Below are positions 1 to 8,405 of a stretch of 64,000 nt of DNA, in pieces. The stretch covers positions 160,795 through 224,794 of the forward strand of contig NZ_JAERMK010000006.1 in assembly GCF_016918015.1 (NCBI RefSeq), in the 5' to 3' direction. The notes beneath the pieces are model-generated. The model was not told the origin of the DNA. It was given only the letters and a program-made list of their open reading frames with translations, and ran no database searches. A program made the position numbers and the translations under genes. This DNA comes from Glycomyces sp. YM15 (GTDB taxonomy: Bacteria > Actinomycetota > Actinomycetes > Mycobacteriales > Micromonosporaceae). Every line of letters begins with the position of its first letter. Position 1 is the stretch's first letter.

Positions 1-497
1 GGGACGCCGAGCACCGACCCCAGCGGCACCGCGGAGAAGATCACCGCCGTCGCCCGGCCGACCGCTGCGGGCGGTACGAGCCGGTTCGCGAGGCCGGCCC
101 CGATCGACCAGAAGCCGCCGATGGTGACGCCGACGAGCACCCGGGAGAGGAGCAGCAGCCAGTAGTCCGTGGCCGCCGCCGCGAGGAAGTTGGCCAGGGC
201 CAGCAGCAGGATGAGGGCGCACAGCATCGCGCGCCTGTCGAAGCGCGCCGTCGCGACGGTCACCAGCGGGGCGGCGACGGCGGCCAGGAGGCCCGGCATG
301 GTCATCATCAGCCCGGCCATGCCGTCGGTGATCGCGAATCCGGCGCCGATGGAGGTCAGCAGGCCGATCGGCAGGATCTCGGTGGTGACGATGGCGAAGA
401 TGCCGGTCGCCACCGAGACCACGGCCGGCCATGGGGCGGGGCCGGAGCGGTTCGCCGGCTCGGTCGTCCTCGTGTGTCCTGGAGCGGTGGTGTGCAT
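1..497 (-). CDS. MFS transporter, N-terminal part (runs off the window)
   Basis: The ATG at 497 opens a frame that stays open to the window edge (165 codons visible). After about 25 polar residues it shows alternating hydrophobic segments typical of a major facilitator, with the helix 2-4 signature SRVLVGVTIGGFW and the loop DRRAML after the second helix, where MFS drug/sugar efflux proteins carry their D-R-x-G-R-like motif. It would sit in the inner membrane and export a small molecule; DHA1/arabinose-efflux-like proteins are the closest general class. The substrate cannot be told. The C-terminal half lies outside the window. Confidence 0.8.
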   Translation of the reverse strand, partial: MHTTAPGHTRTTEPANRSGPAPWPAVVSVATGIFAIVTTEILPIGLLTSIGAGFAITDGMAGLMMTMPGLLAAVAAPLVTVATARFDRRAMLCALILLLALANFLAAAATDYWLLLLSRVLVGVTIGGFWSIGAGLANRLVPPAAVGRATAVIFSAVPLGSVLGV

Positions 498-582
498 CGA
501 CGTGCGTCCTGTCCTGGCTGCGGGAAGTGCGTGCGTTCCAGCTCATCAGGCGGCGCAGCGGGATGCTGGCACGATGGCGACG

Positions 583-1110
583 TCAACCCTGGAGGCGCGC
601 TGCCAAGTCCTCGCTGTCGAGGTCGGTGGCGGGGCGCCATTCGGCGGCGTGGACCTCTTCGAGTTGCGGGGCGAGTTCGGGATCGTCGCAGTCGAAGCGG
701 TAGCGCACGTCGAAATGCCGGTGGGCGCCTTCGTCTTTGCGAGGGTTGGCGGGGATCGGGTGGATGTCCACGTGGACGGGGACCGGGTCGGCGAGGGTGA
801 GGGCGGCGGGGTCGATGCCGGTCTCTTCGACGGCTTCGCGCAAGGCGGCCGATGGCAGTGAGTCGTCGGTCGGTTCGACGTGGCCTCCGGGCTGGAGCCA
901 GCGGTCGAGGGACTTGTGGTGGATGAGGAGCACCTCGCCCTTGGGGTTGACGAGGACGGCCGAGGCGGTGACGTGGCCGGTCATGGTCGAGCGGTCGAAC
1001 GCGTCCGGGCCGGTCAGGGCGAGGAGCGGTGCGACGACTTCGAAGTCCTCCGGCCAGCGCACGAGGTAGGCGGCGAGCTGGTCCTTGAGATGAGCGATCG
1101 TGATGGGCAC
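583..1110 (-). CDS. NUDIX hydrolase
   Basis: A 175-residue single-domain NUDIX protein. The Nudix box lies around residues 73-97 (QPGGHVEPTDD then REAVEETGI), giving the metal-binding REVxEExGI core. The leading glutamate of the canonical GX5E part is replaced by Asp, a variation seen in this subfamily. It would hydrolyse a nucleoside diphosphate-linked compound using Mg2+; the substrate is unknown. The ATG at 1110 is the first in-frame start and matches the usual length. It stands alone between the MFS gene and the oxidoreductase, both on the same strand. Confidence 0.88.
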   Translation of the reverse strand: MPITIAHLKDQLAAYLVRWPEDFEVVAPLLALTGPDAFDRSTMTGHVTASAVLVNPKGEVLLIHHKSLDRWLQPGGHVEPTDDSLPSAALREAVEETGIDPAALTLADPVPVHVDIHPIPANPRKDEGAHRHFDVRYRFDCDDPELAPQLEEVHAAEWRPATDLDSEDLAARLQG

Positions 1111-1151
1111 CGCCGTATTCTGCCAGCGCGGGAATGCGGCGGTGCCCTTGC

Positions 1152-2096
1152 CTAGTCGACGGTGATCACGAGCTTGCCGATCGCGCTGCCGGTCGCCATC
1201 GCTTCGTGGGCTTTCACGAAGTCCTCGAGCGGGAACGTCTGGGAGACATGGACTTTGAGTCGCCCGTCGTCGGCGAGGCGGGCGAGGGCCTGCAGGCCGA
1301 CAAGGTCGGGTTCGACGAGCATGAAGTCGGTGCGGATGCCGCGTTCGACCGCTTCGGGGAACTCGGCGTCACGCAGGGAGTAGTAGAGCTGGGCGAGCAC
1401 GCCGCCGTCGCGGATGACCGAGACCGAGCGCTCGGCGTAGTCGCCGGGGAGGGTGGTGAGCGCGACGTCGACGTCCGAGACGACCTCGGCGAAGTCGACC
1501 GAGCGGTAGTCGATCACCTCGTCGGCGCCGAGCGCCCGCACGAAGTCGTGCTTGCCCGCGCTGGCGGTGGCGATGACCCTGGCGCCGATGGATTCGGCGA
1601 TCTGGACGGCGAGGTGGCCGATGCCTCCGGCGGCGGCGTGGATGAGCACGGTCTGGCCGGCGGCGAGTCCGGCGTGGTCCACAAGGGCCTGCCAGGCGGT
1701 GAGTCCGCACAGCGGGAGTCCGGCGGCCTCCACATGCGAGAGCGAGGCGGGCTTGCGGGCGAACTGGCGGCTCGGAGCCGTCACGTACTCGGCGTGCGTT
1801 CCGGCCTGGTGCGGGAAGCGCGGCATCCCGAAGACCTCGTCGCCCGGCTTGAAGCGGGTGACGCCGATGCCGACCTTCTCGACGACGCCGGAGACGTCCC
1901 AACCGAGGATGAACGGCGGCTGTCCGATGTAGAGTCCGATCTCGCGGGCGGCCGGGTCGACGGGGTTGACGCCCGCCGCGCGGACCCGGACCTGGATCTC
2001 GCCGTAGTACGGTTCGGGCCGCTCGACCTCGGTCAGCGCCAGTACTTCCGGCCCACCGAGGCGGGATTGCGTCACGGCGCGCATCATCTCTGGCAC
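1152..2096 (-). CDS. Zinc-free NADP-dependent quinone oxidoreductase (MDR family)
   Basis: About 314 residues of the medium-chain dehydrogenase/reductase family. The N-terminal GroES-like half contains VNPVDPAAR and the GWDVSGVV segment; the Rossmann half has the nucleotide-binding AAAGGIGHLAVQIA and ALGADEVIDY. No zinc-binding cysteines are visible, so it groups with NAD(P)H:quinone reductases (QOR). The frame is open further upstream, but a GTG at 2096 follows AAGGAC by 7 nt and gives the residues VPEMMRAV, the normal N-terminus; ATG codons at 2087 and 2084 are alternatives. It reduces quinones or enones; the substrate is not predictable. Confidence 0.9.
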   Translation of the reverse strand: MPEMMRAVTQSRLGGPEVLALTEVERPEPYYGEIQVRVRAAGVNPVDPAAREIGLYIGQPPFILGWDVSGVVEKVGIGVTRFKPGDEVFGMPRFPHQAGTHAEYVTAPSRQFARKPASLSHVEAAGLPLCGLTAWQALVDHAGLAAGQTVLIHAAAGGIGHLAVQIAESIGARVIATASAGKHDFVRALGADEVIDYRSVDFAEVVSDVDVALTTLPGDYAERSVSVIRDGGVLAQLYYSLRDAEFPEAVERGIRTDFMLVEPDLVGLQALARLADDGRLKVHVSQTFPLEDFVKAHEAMATGSAIGKLVITVD

Positions 2097-2188
2097 GGCG
2101 GGTCCTTGTCTCTCCGAGTACTGACGAGTAGGGCTCGATTCTAGGTCGGACGCGGCGCGGGGCCCGCCGCGGCGGGCCCCGGGCATCG

Positions 2189-3394
2189 TCAGCGTCTGCG
2201 GCCGTAAGTGAGTCGCCGCAGGAGCGTCTCGGCCGGGCCGCGGTGGCCGCGACGGTGCGCCAGGTACGCGGCGACCACCGTGAGCGCCCAGACGGCGAGT
2301 GCGCAGGCCTGCGAGACCAGCAGCGGACTGCCGACCCGCTCGTCCAAGCCGAGGAGGAACGGCGTGGCCAGGACCAGCCAGGCCACGGACTGGAACAGGT
2401 ACCCGCTGAGCGACCGCTGCCCGAGCGCGCTCACGGCCGTCACGATGACCCCCGCGGGCCTGCGGGTGAGGGCGTGGGCGAGGAGGCCGAAGAGGGCCGC
2501 GTAGCCCACGCCGCCGAAGAAGCCCGAGGTCTCGTACAGCAGCTTCATCGCCGCGGCGGTGTCCTCGCCGACGCGCAGGAAACCGCCGCTGAGCAGCGCC
2601 ATCGGCATTCCGGCGGCGACCGCGACGGCCACACCGCCGAACGCGGTCCAGCGCAGCAGCGGCAGGTGGCGTTCGGGCTCCTCGAGGAAGCGGCGGCGGC
2701 CCGCCCACGCGCCGACCCAGACCATGAGGATCATCGGCAGCAGGATCGCGGTGTGCACCGGCCACTCGGCGAGCCGCTCGCCGACCGACGCGAGGTAGGC
2801 CGGCGCTTCGACGGAGGGGAACGGCGACACGGGGATCGCGGCATCGCCCGGCTGGAAGCCCGTCCCCAGCAGTGCGGCGAGGACCAGCACGTAGAGGCCG
2901 CCGACGGCGAGGTACCAGGGCGCGAAGCGGTGCACCCGGTCCGTGCGCTGCAGCAGCAGGAGCGTGAACGCGATGCCGATGAGCCCGTATGCGCCCAGGA
3001 AGTCGCCCGAGTACAGCAGCACGCCGTGGGCGATGCCGAACACGAACAGCCAGCCGTTGCGGCGCAAGAGGACCCGCCGCACTTGGCCGGGCGTCGCGCC
3101 CGCTTCGCTCTGGCGGCGGGCGAGCTGGACGAGGCCGTAGCCGAACATGATCGCGAACAGCGGGAACGCCCTCGCGTGGATGAATTCGACCATGAAGAGG
3201 TTGTAGAAGCGCTCGAACCCGTGAGGATCGGTCTCGACGCCGGGCGCGCTGGCGAGGAAGTAGCCCGCGCTGTTGGCGAGCGCGATGAACAGGAGCATCG
3301 CGCCGCGCGCGAGGTCGGGCGCGAGGGCCCTTTCGGTGGGGCGCACGGGGCCGCGGCGGATGCGCGGTTCGGCGAGGGCGGTTGGAGCGGTCAT
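2189..3394 (-). CDS. DUF418 (YeiB-like) membrane protein
   Basis: A 401-residue polytopic membrane protein with about nine to ten hydrophobic segments. The N-terminal RGAMLLFIALANSAGYF and the HARAFPLFAIMFGYGL segment, plus C-terminal GQRSLSGYLFQS, are characteristic of the YeiB/DUF418 family. The function of this family is unknown, although transport or acyl transfer is suspected. ATG at 3394 follows AAGGA by 5 nt. It is divergent from the TetR gene at 3522, and the shared intergenic region carries a long palindrome, so it is probably the target of that repressor. Confidence 0.88.
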   Translation of the reverse strand: MTAPTALAEPRIRRGPVRPTERALAPDLARGAMLLFIALANSAGYFLASAPGVETDPHGFERFYNLFMVEFIHARAFPLFAIMFGYGLVQLARRQSEAGATPGQVRRVLLRRNGWLFVFGIAHGVLLYSGDFLGAYGLIGIAFTLLLLQRTDRVHRFAPWYLAVGGLYVLVLAALLGTGFQPGDAAIPVSPFPSVEAPAYLASVGERLAEWPVHTAILLPMILMVWVGAWAGRRRFLEEPERHLPLLRWTAFGGVAVAVAAGMPMALLSGGFLRVGEDTAAAMKLLYETSGFFGGVGYAALFGLLAHALTRRPAGVIVTAVSALGQRSLSGYLFQSVAWLVLATPFLLGLDERVGSPLLVSQACALAVWALTVVAAYLAHRRGHRGPAETLLRRLTYGRRR

Positions 3395-3424
3395 GTCGAT
3401 CCTTCGGGGTTCGCGATCGGTGGC

Positions 3425-3461
3425 ATTAATATCTCATAGATACTATCCTAGAGATATTAAT
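3425..3461. promoter_or_regulatory. Palindromic operator between DUF418 and tetR
   Basis: Perfect inverted repeat: ATTAATATCTC (3425-3435) and GAGATATTAAT (3451-3461), separated by 15 nt. It lies in an AT-rich patch in otherwise GC-rich DNA, between the starts of the divergent DUF418 and TetR genes. Its position and symmetry fit a binding site for the adjacent TetR repressor, probably controlling both promoters. The regulator assignment is inference. Confidence 0.65.
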
Positions 3462-3521
3462 AGCATGTGCGATGATGCTTCCGCAAGCCGAGCGGCCAAG
3501 GGACGGAGGTGACCGCAGCGC

Positions 3522-4262
3522 ATGGACGAGGCAGCAGTGCCTGCCGAGCTGGCACGACTGTGGCGGATCTCGTCGGAGTCCCGCCTCGGGCGGCCCGCGA
3601 AGCTCGACGTCGGACAGGTCGTCGACGCCGCCGTCGCACTGGCCGACCGCGAGGGTCTCGCGGCGGCGACACTGCCGAGGGTCGCCGAATCCCTCGGGGT
3701 CACGAAGATGTCGCTCTACCGCCACGTCGGCTCCAAGGACGAGCTGCTGGCCCTCATGCAAGACGCGGCAGCCGGCCCGGTTCCCTCCTCATTGGATGGC
3801 ACCGGGCCGTGGAGGGAACGGCTGCGGCTGTGGGCCGGCGAGCAGCGAGCGCTCTTCACCCGCCACCCGTGGCTCGCGACCGCACCCGTCTCGGGACCGC
3901 CGCAGGGTCCCAACCTGATCGGCTGGTTCGACGCCGCGCTGCGCGCACTCCGGACCACCGGACTCGACTGGGGCGCGAAGGTCGGCACGATCATGCTCGT
4001 GGGCGAGTACGTGCGCGCCAATGCCCAACTGACGCAAGGACTCGAAGCCGGCCGGTCGGACACCGGCAAGGACCAGGCGGCGGCCGAGCAGGCTTACGGC
4101 CGCGCGATGGCGGCCCTCGTCTCCCCCGAGCGGTTCCCGGACGCCGCCGCGCTGTTCGCTTCGGCCGCATTCGAAGACACCGGCGCGGACACCGCGCAGG
4201 CCGACTTCGACTTCGGCCTCGACCTCATCCTCGACGGCGTCGCCGCCGCGATCGGGCGCTAG
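3522..4262 (+). CDS. TetR family transcriptional regulator
   Basis: 246 residues. The N-terminal helix-turn-helix (about residues 25-75) reads VDAAVALADREGLAAATLPRVAESLGVTKMSLYRHVGSKDEL split around the recognition helix, as in TetR/AcrR repressors; the C-terminal ligand domain resembles the TetR_C class. The ATG at 3522 follows GGAGGTGA by 9 nt. The gene is divergent from the DUF418 gene, with a palindrome between them, and it overlaps the convergent LysR gene by 4 nt at its stop. It likely represses itself and the DUF418 gene; the inducer is unknown. Confidence 0.9.
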   Translation: MDEAAVPAELARLWRISSESRLGRPAKLDVGQVVDAAVALADREGLAAATLPRVAESLGVTKMSLYRHVGSKDELLALMQDAAAGPVPSSLDGTGPWRERLRLWAGEQRALFTRHPWLATAPVSGPPQGPNLIGWFDAALRALRTTGLDWGAKVGTIMLVGEYVRANAQLTQGLEAGRSDTGKDQAAAEQAYGRAMAALVSPERFPDAAALFASAAFEDTGADTAQADFDFGLDLILDGVAAAIGR

Positions 4263-5131
4263 GGCCAGTTCCAGTCCGCGATCTGGGCGCGCATGAGGCG
4301 CGCGGCCGCGGGAAGCCGGTCGCTGTTCACCCAGTGGAGACTGAGCGTGCGGCTGCAGTGCGGGTGGTCGATGCCCACCCAGGCCACGCCCGGCTCGGGG
4401 AAGGTGAAGCGGGCGATATGCGGGAAGATGCTCAAGCCCAGACCCGCGCCGACCAGCGTGTACGTGGCGGCGGGCTCGTCGATCTCGCAGACGATGTGCG
4501 GCTGGAGGTTGCGGTCGGCGAAGAGCCAGTCGAGGAGTCGCCGCTGCCACTGGCCCGGCCGGGTGATGACGAACGGCTCGTGGGCGAGGTCCTCCATCGT
4601 CACCTGCGATGCGGCCGCGAGACGGTGGTCCGGCGGCGTGGCGAGCCAGACCTGCTCGACGTGCACGACTTCGGAGGCGACGCAGGGGGCGCTCACCGGC
4701 TGCGACGCGAGGCAGAGGTCCACCTCGTCGGCGCGCAGGGCCTGCTCCATCTCGTGCGGGGCCATCTGCGAGAGCCGCACGTCGACCTCGGGATGCGCGG
4801 CCTTGAACGCGGCGATCGGACCGGTGAGCGGCAGGAACGTCTCCGAGGCGAGCCGCACGCACGCCGCACCGCCGAGCGCGGATTCGGCGACCGCCCGGCG
4901 TCCCGCCTCGAGCTCACCGAGCGCGCGCTCCACATGGTCCCGGAAGACTGCACCGGTCGCGTTGAGCCGCAAGCGGCTCGCGCGGTCGAACAGCGGCGTG
5001 CCGAGCTCGGCTTCGAGGCGTGCGATGGTGCGGCTGAGGGCGGGCTGCGCGACACGGAGCCGCGCCGCCGCTCGACTGAGGTGCTCCTCACGTGCGACCG
5101 CGAGGAACTGATGCAGGGCGTTCAGCTCCAT
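4259..5131 (-). CDS. LysR family transcriptional regulator
   Basis: 290 residues, normal LysR length. The winged helix at residues 1-60 (MELNALHQFLAVAREEHLSRAA, then ALSRTIARLEAELGTPLF) is followed by a periplasmic-binding-protein-like effector domain. It is divergent from the membrane protein/multicopper oxidase pair beginning at 5218, and by the usual LysR arrangement it probably regulates that pair. The effector is unknown. The gene is convergent with, and overlaps by 4 nt, the TetR gene. Confidence 0.92.
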   Translation of the reverse strand: MELNALHQFLAVAREEHLSRAAARLRVAQPALSRTIARLEAELGTPLFDRASRLRLNATGAVFRDHVERALGELEAGRRAVAESALGGAACVRLASETFLPLTGPIAAFKAAHPEVDVRLSQMAPHEMEQALRADEVDLCLASQPVSAPCVASEVVHVEQVWLATPPDHRLAAASQVTMEDLAHEPFVITRPGQWQRRLLDWLFADRNLQPHIVCEIDEPAATYTLVGAGLGLSIFPHIARFTFPEPGVAWVGIDHPHCSRTLSLHWVNSDRLPAAARLMRAQIADWNWP

Positions 5132-5149
5132 TGACGTCCTCTCATGCCA

Positions 5150-5188
5150 TCGGTGTTATAGCACCATAGCGATATTGGTCTTTGCTGA
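5150..5188. promoter_or_regulatory. Candidate LysR operator region
   Basis: The 86-nt gap between lysR and the next operon holds two short dyads: GGTGttatagCACC (about 5151-5164) and an ACCA...TGGT pair with partial inner symmetry just beside it. LysR proteins bind T-N11-A dyads in such divergent gaps. The symmetry is modest, so this is a candidate only. Confidence 0.35.
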
Positions 5189-5217
5189 CTTAACCGCAAG
5201 GTCATAACGTCGTCGCC

Positions 5218-5655
5218 GTGGAACCACAAGCGACCCTCGACGAAGCGCCGCCCGAAGCGCGCACGGCCGCCAGCGGCTGGGTGCTGCGCGCGGCGGCGAC
5301 CCTCCTCCTGATCTGCGGATTCGCCCAGCCGACGTTCGCGGGCGTCTACCTGAGCGGCGACTTCGAGGGCCTCGCCGCGCACGCGATGGGCGCAGACCTG
5401 CTGTCGCTCATCAGCATCGCGCAGGTCGGCGCGGCCGCCGCGGTCTGGATCCGGGTGCGCCGGGCCTGGCCGTTCTGGGCCTCGCTGGCCCTGCTGCTCG
5501 GCGGGATGGCGCAATACCTCGCCGGGATCGAGGGGGCGCTCTGGCTGCACCTCCCACTCGGCGTGGCGCTCATCGCCGGGATCACCGTGACCTTTGCGGC
5601 ACTGTGGATGCGGCCGTTGCCTCGCCGGATGAAGGAGGCGCGGGCCGATGGCTGA
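5218..5655 (+). CDS. Small four-helix membrane protein
   Basis: 145 residues from GTG 5218. Four hydrophobic segments are visible (near residues 22-45, 60-80, 84-104 and 107-127), with an arginine-rich C-terminus predicted inside. I do not recognise the family. The gene overlaps the multicopper oxidase start by 8 nt (stop at 5653-5655, next ATG at 5648), so the two are translationally coupled. A role in oxidase maturation, copper handling or electron transfer is possible, but it is inferred only from position. Confidence 0.75.
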   Translation: MEPQATLDEAPPEARTAASGWVLRAAATLLLICGFAQPTFAGVYLSGDFEGLAAHAMGADLLSLISIAQVGAAAAVWIRVRRAWPFWASLALLLGGMAQYLAGIEGALWLHLPLGVALIAGITVTFAALWMRPLPRRMKEARADG

Positions 5656-7228
5656 GCACGTGTCGCGGCGGCGACTGCTGGGCATCGGCGCGGGAATCGG
5701 CGCCGTCGCCGCCGGAGGCCTGGCGCTCTCGGCCGCCTGGGCCCGCCGTCCCGCTTCCACGGGCGAACAGCTGGTGAGCGAAGTGCCACTGCCCCAGGCG
5801 TTCTGGATGCCCCTGCCGATCCCGGCAGTGCTCGCGCCCGTCGCCTCCACTTCCGAGGGCGACCGGTACGAGATGGTGCAGATGGAGACCGAGGCCGAGA
5901 TCATCCCCGGCCATTCGACTCGACTGTGGACGTACAACGGCGTCTTCCCCGGGCCCACCATCGAATCGCGGCGCGGACGGCATGTGACCGTGGCGCACCG
6001 CAACGAGCTCCCGGTGCCCACCGTGGTCCACCTTCACGGCGGCCGCACTCCGGCCTCCTCCGACGGCTACCCGACCGACCTCGTCCTCCCCGAAGGCTGG
6101 ACCGCGACCGCCGCGCACGGACACGGCGGACACGCCGGGACCGACGACCTCGCCGTCGTCACGAATGTCCAGCGCGAGTACGGCTTCCCGCTCGACCAGC
6201 GCGCCACGATGCTCTGGTACCACGACCACCGCATGGACTTCACCGCCCCGGCGATCTGGCGCGGCCTCGCCGGGCTCCACTTCGTGCGCGACGACATCGA
6301 GGACGCGATCGACCTGCCTCGCGGCGACCACGAGCTCCCGCTGATGATCGCCGACCGCGCCTTCGACGCCGACGGGCAGCTCGCGTACCCGTCGCTCGAT
6401 CCGACCCTGACCGGGGAGATCGGCGTCGAGGAGCGGTTCACCGCGGGCGTCCTCGGCGACGTGATCCTCGTGAACGGCGCTCCCTGGCCCGTGCACGAAG
6501 TGGACACGGGGCTCTATCGTCTGCGGATCCTCAACGGCTCCAACGCGAGGCACTACGAACTCGAAGCGGTCACCGATGTGGGCCGGCGGCTGCCGCTCGT
6601 CCAGATCGGCGCCGACCAGGGCCTCCTCGCCGCCCCGGTGCGCCTCCAGCGGCTCCCGATCGCCCCCGCCGAACGCTATGACCTGCTACTTGATCTCAAC
6701 GGGGTGCCGGTCGGCACGAAAGTGCGCCTCGCCAACCGCCTCGGCTCCGGCCGCACCGGCGACGTCATGGCGTTCCATGTCGTGCGCGAGGGAGCGGGCA
6801 TGCCGATCCCCGAGACGCTCGCCTCCGACCTCCCGGAATGGGACCGCTCAGCGGCGGCCGTGGTGCGCGACCTCGCGTTCCGCACCGGGAGGATGAACGG
6901 CCGCCACGGCTGGCTCATCGACGGACTTCCGTTCGACCCCAATCGAACCGACGTCACCGCAGAACTCGGCGACATCGAGGTCTGGCGCCTCATCGCCGAC
7001 GTCCACCACCCGGTGCACCTCCACCTCGTGGGCTTCCGCGTCCTCGGCCGCGGCAACGGCGGGCCGCTCCCCCACGACGCCGGGCTCAAGGACACGATCG
7101 CCTTGCGCCCCGGCGAGTCCGCGGAGATCATCACCCGCTTCGACGGCTACCGCGGCCGCTACCTCTTCCACTGCCACAACGCCGAACACGAGGACATGGG
7201 GATGATGGCGAACCTCGAGATCATTTAG
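5648..7228 (+). CDS. Multicopper oxidase (CotA/bilirubin-oxidase-like), Tat-exported
   Basis: 526 residues. A twin-arginine signal (SRRRLLGIG, residues 5-13, followed by an Ala/Gly-rich stretch) predicts export of the folded enzyme. All four copper-ligand motifs are present: H128-L-H130, W190-Y-H192-D-H194, H454-P-V-H457-L-H459, and H508-C509-H510 with H514 and Met519. Cys509 is the T1 ligand, with Met519 as probable axial ligand. The enzyme should couple one-electron oxidation of phenolics, bilirubin-like compounds or metal ions to reduction of O2 to water. It is coupled to the upstream membrane-protein gene and probably governed by the divergent LysR. Confidence 0.93.
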   Translation: MAEHVSRRRLLGIGAGIGAVAAGGLALSAAWARRPASTGEQLVSEVPLPQAFWMPLPIPAVLAPVASTSEGDRYEMVQMETEAEIIPGHSTRLWTYNGVFPGPTIESRRGRHVTVAHRNELPVPTVVHLHGGRTPASSDGYPTDLVLPEGWTATAAHGHGGHAGTDDLAVVTNVQREYGFPLDQRATMLWYHDHRMDFTAPAIWRGLAGLHFVRDDIEDAIDLPRGDHELPLMIADRAFDADGQLAYPSLDPTLTGEIGVEERFTAGVLGDVILVNGAPWPVHEVDTGLYRLRILNGSNARHYELEAVTDVGRRLPLVQIGADQGLLAAPVRLQRLPIAPAERYDLLLDLNGVPVGTKVRLANRLGSGRTGDVMAFHVVREGAGMPIPETLASDLPEWDRSAAAVVRDLAFRTGRMNGRHGWLIDGLPFDPNRTDVTAELGDIEVWRLIADVHHPVHLHLVGFRVLGRGNGGPLPHDAGLKDTIALRPGESAEIITRFDGYRGRYLFHCHNAEHEDMGMMANLEII

Positions 7229-7472
7229 CCGAGCAGGAATGCGAGGCGGCGGATGCCCGGGACGTTCACCGGCGAGCTCGGAACGCCGCCGCGCTCGTCG
7301 CGCCCGTTGAAGGTGGGGTGGACACCGTCACCCGACTACTGATCGCGGGACTGCGCCGACAGGACTGACCCGCCGGACCGAAGACGAGCAGGCGCCGATC
7401 GGCGGCCAGTCGGTCGATCGCCCTGAAGCGGGCCGGATTCCGTGCGCGTCCGCAATCGGCTCGAGCGGAATA

Positions 7473-8354
7473 GTGAAGCGCGCCGAGAACGTTGCCACAC
7501 ACATGTGGAACAGCGAGGACTTCGACCTTGACGCGTATCTCGAATTCCTGCACTTTGAGGGCGACCGCGCTCCGACTCTGGAGACCCTCCGGGCCCTGCA
7601 GCGCGCGCATGTGCTGACCGTGAGATGGGACACCATCGACGGATTCCTGTACCAGAAGGTCCGGCTTGACCTCGCCACGTTGCAGGACAAGCTGATGCGT
7701 CGCGGCCGCGGCGGCTACTGCTACGAACACGTCACGCTCTTCGCCGCGGCCCTGGAGCGGCTGGGCTTCCGCTTCACGGCGGTCTCGGGCCGGGTGCAGC
7801 TGGGTGCGGACAAGCCGCGCCCGGCGACGCACGCGATGCTGCTCGTGGAGGTGGACGGCGCACGCTGGCTGGCCGACGTCGGTTTCGGCGCCAGTCCGCT
7901 GGAGCCCATCGCGCTGGTCGACGGCGCAAAGAGCGAGGCGGGGCCGTGGCCGTACCTGCTGCGCTGGCAGAAGATCACTTACGGCTCATCGGGTTGGGCC
8001 GTGCACCAGCTGCGGGACAGAGCCAATCCCCAGGAGGGCTGGGAGATCCGGCAGGTCTTCACCGAGAACCCGCAGTACCCGGTCGATTTCGCAGTCGGGA
8101 ACCACTTCGTGGCCTCGAATGACCGCTCCCCGTTCGTCATCCGCCCCTTCGTGCAGCGCATGCGCACCGACCGGTACGACACGCTCGACGCGCTCGCCTG
8201 GACGACTGAGCGGGCAGGCGCGGCAGCGACCAAGGAGACGGTCAAGCCGCACGACGTGCCCGAGCTCCTCGACGACGTCTTCGGCATCCGCACGGACCCC
8301 GACGAGGCCGACCTGCTGGTGCGCAGGCTCACCGCCCTGTCCGAACAAGACTGA
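7473..8354 (+). CDS. Arylamine N-acetyltransferase (NAT), copy 1
   Basis: NAT fold with the catalytic triad visible: Cys83 in GRGGYCYE, His120 in ATHAML and Asp135 in LADVGFG (numbering from GTG 7473). The enzyme transfers acetyl or another acyl group from acyl-CoA to arylamines or hydrazines; in actinomycetes NAT homologues also release or cyclise natural products. The GTG at 7473 has a GAGCGGA 5 nt upstream; an ATG at 7503 is an alternative that matches the usual N-terminus better. It is convergent with the TfuA gene, 51 nt away, so membership of the peptide cluster is possible but unproven. A second complete copy lies at 50055. Confidence 0.92.
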   Translation: MKRAENVATHMWNSEDFDLDAYLEFLHFEGDRAPTLETLRALQRAHVLTVRWDTIDGFLYQKVRLDLATLQDKLMRRGRGGYCYEHVTLFAAALERLGFRFTAVSGRVQLGADKPRPATHAMLLVEVDGARWLADVGFGASPLEPIALVDGAKSEAGPWPYLLRWQKITYGSSGWAVHQLRDRANPQEGWEIRQVFTENPQYPVDFAVGNHFVASNDRSPFVIRPFVQRMRTDRYDTLDALAWTTERAGAAATKETVKPHDVPELLDDVFGIRTDPDEADLLVRRLTALSEQD

Positions 8355-8405
8355 CGTCGGCGTCGTGAAGAACCTGGCCGAACGCCTCGGCTCGCGGCCA
8401 TCGGC

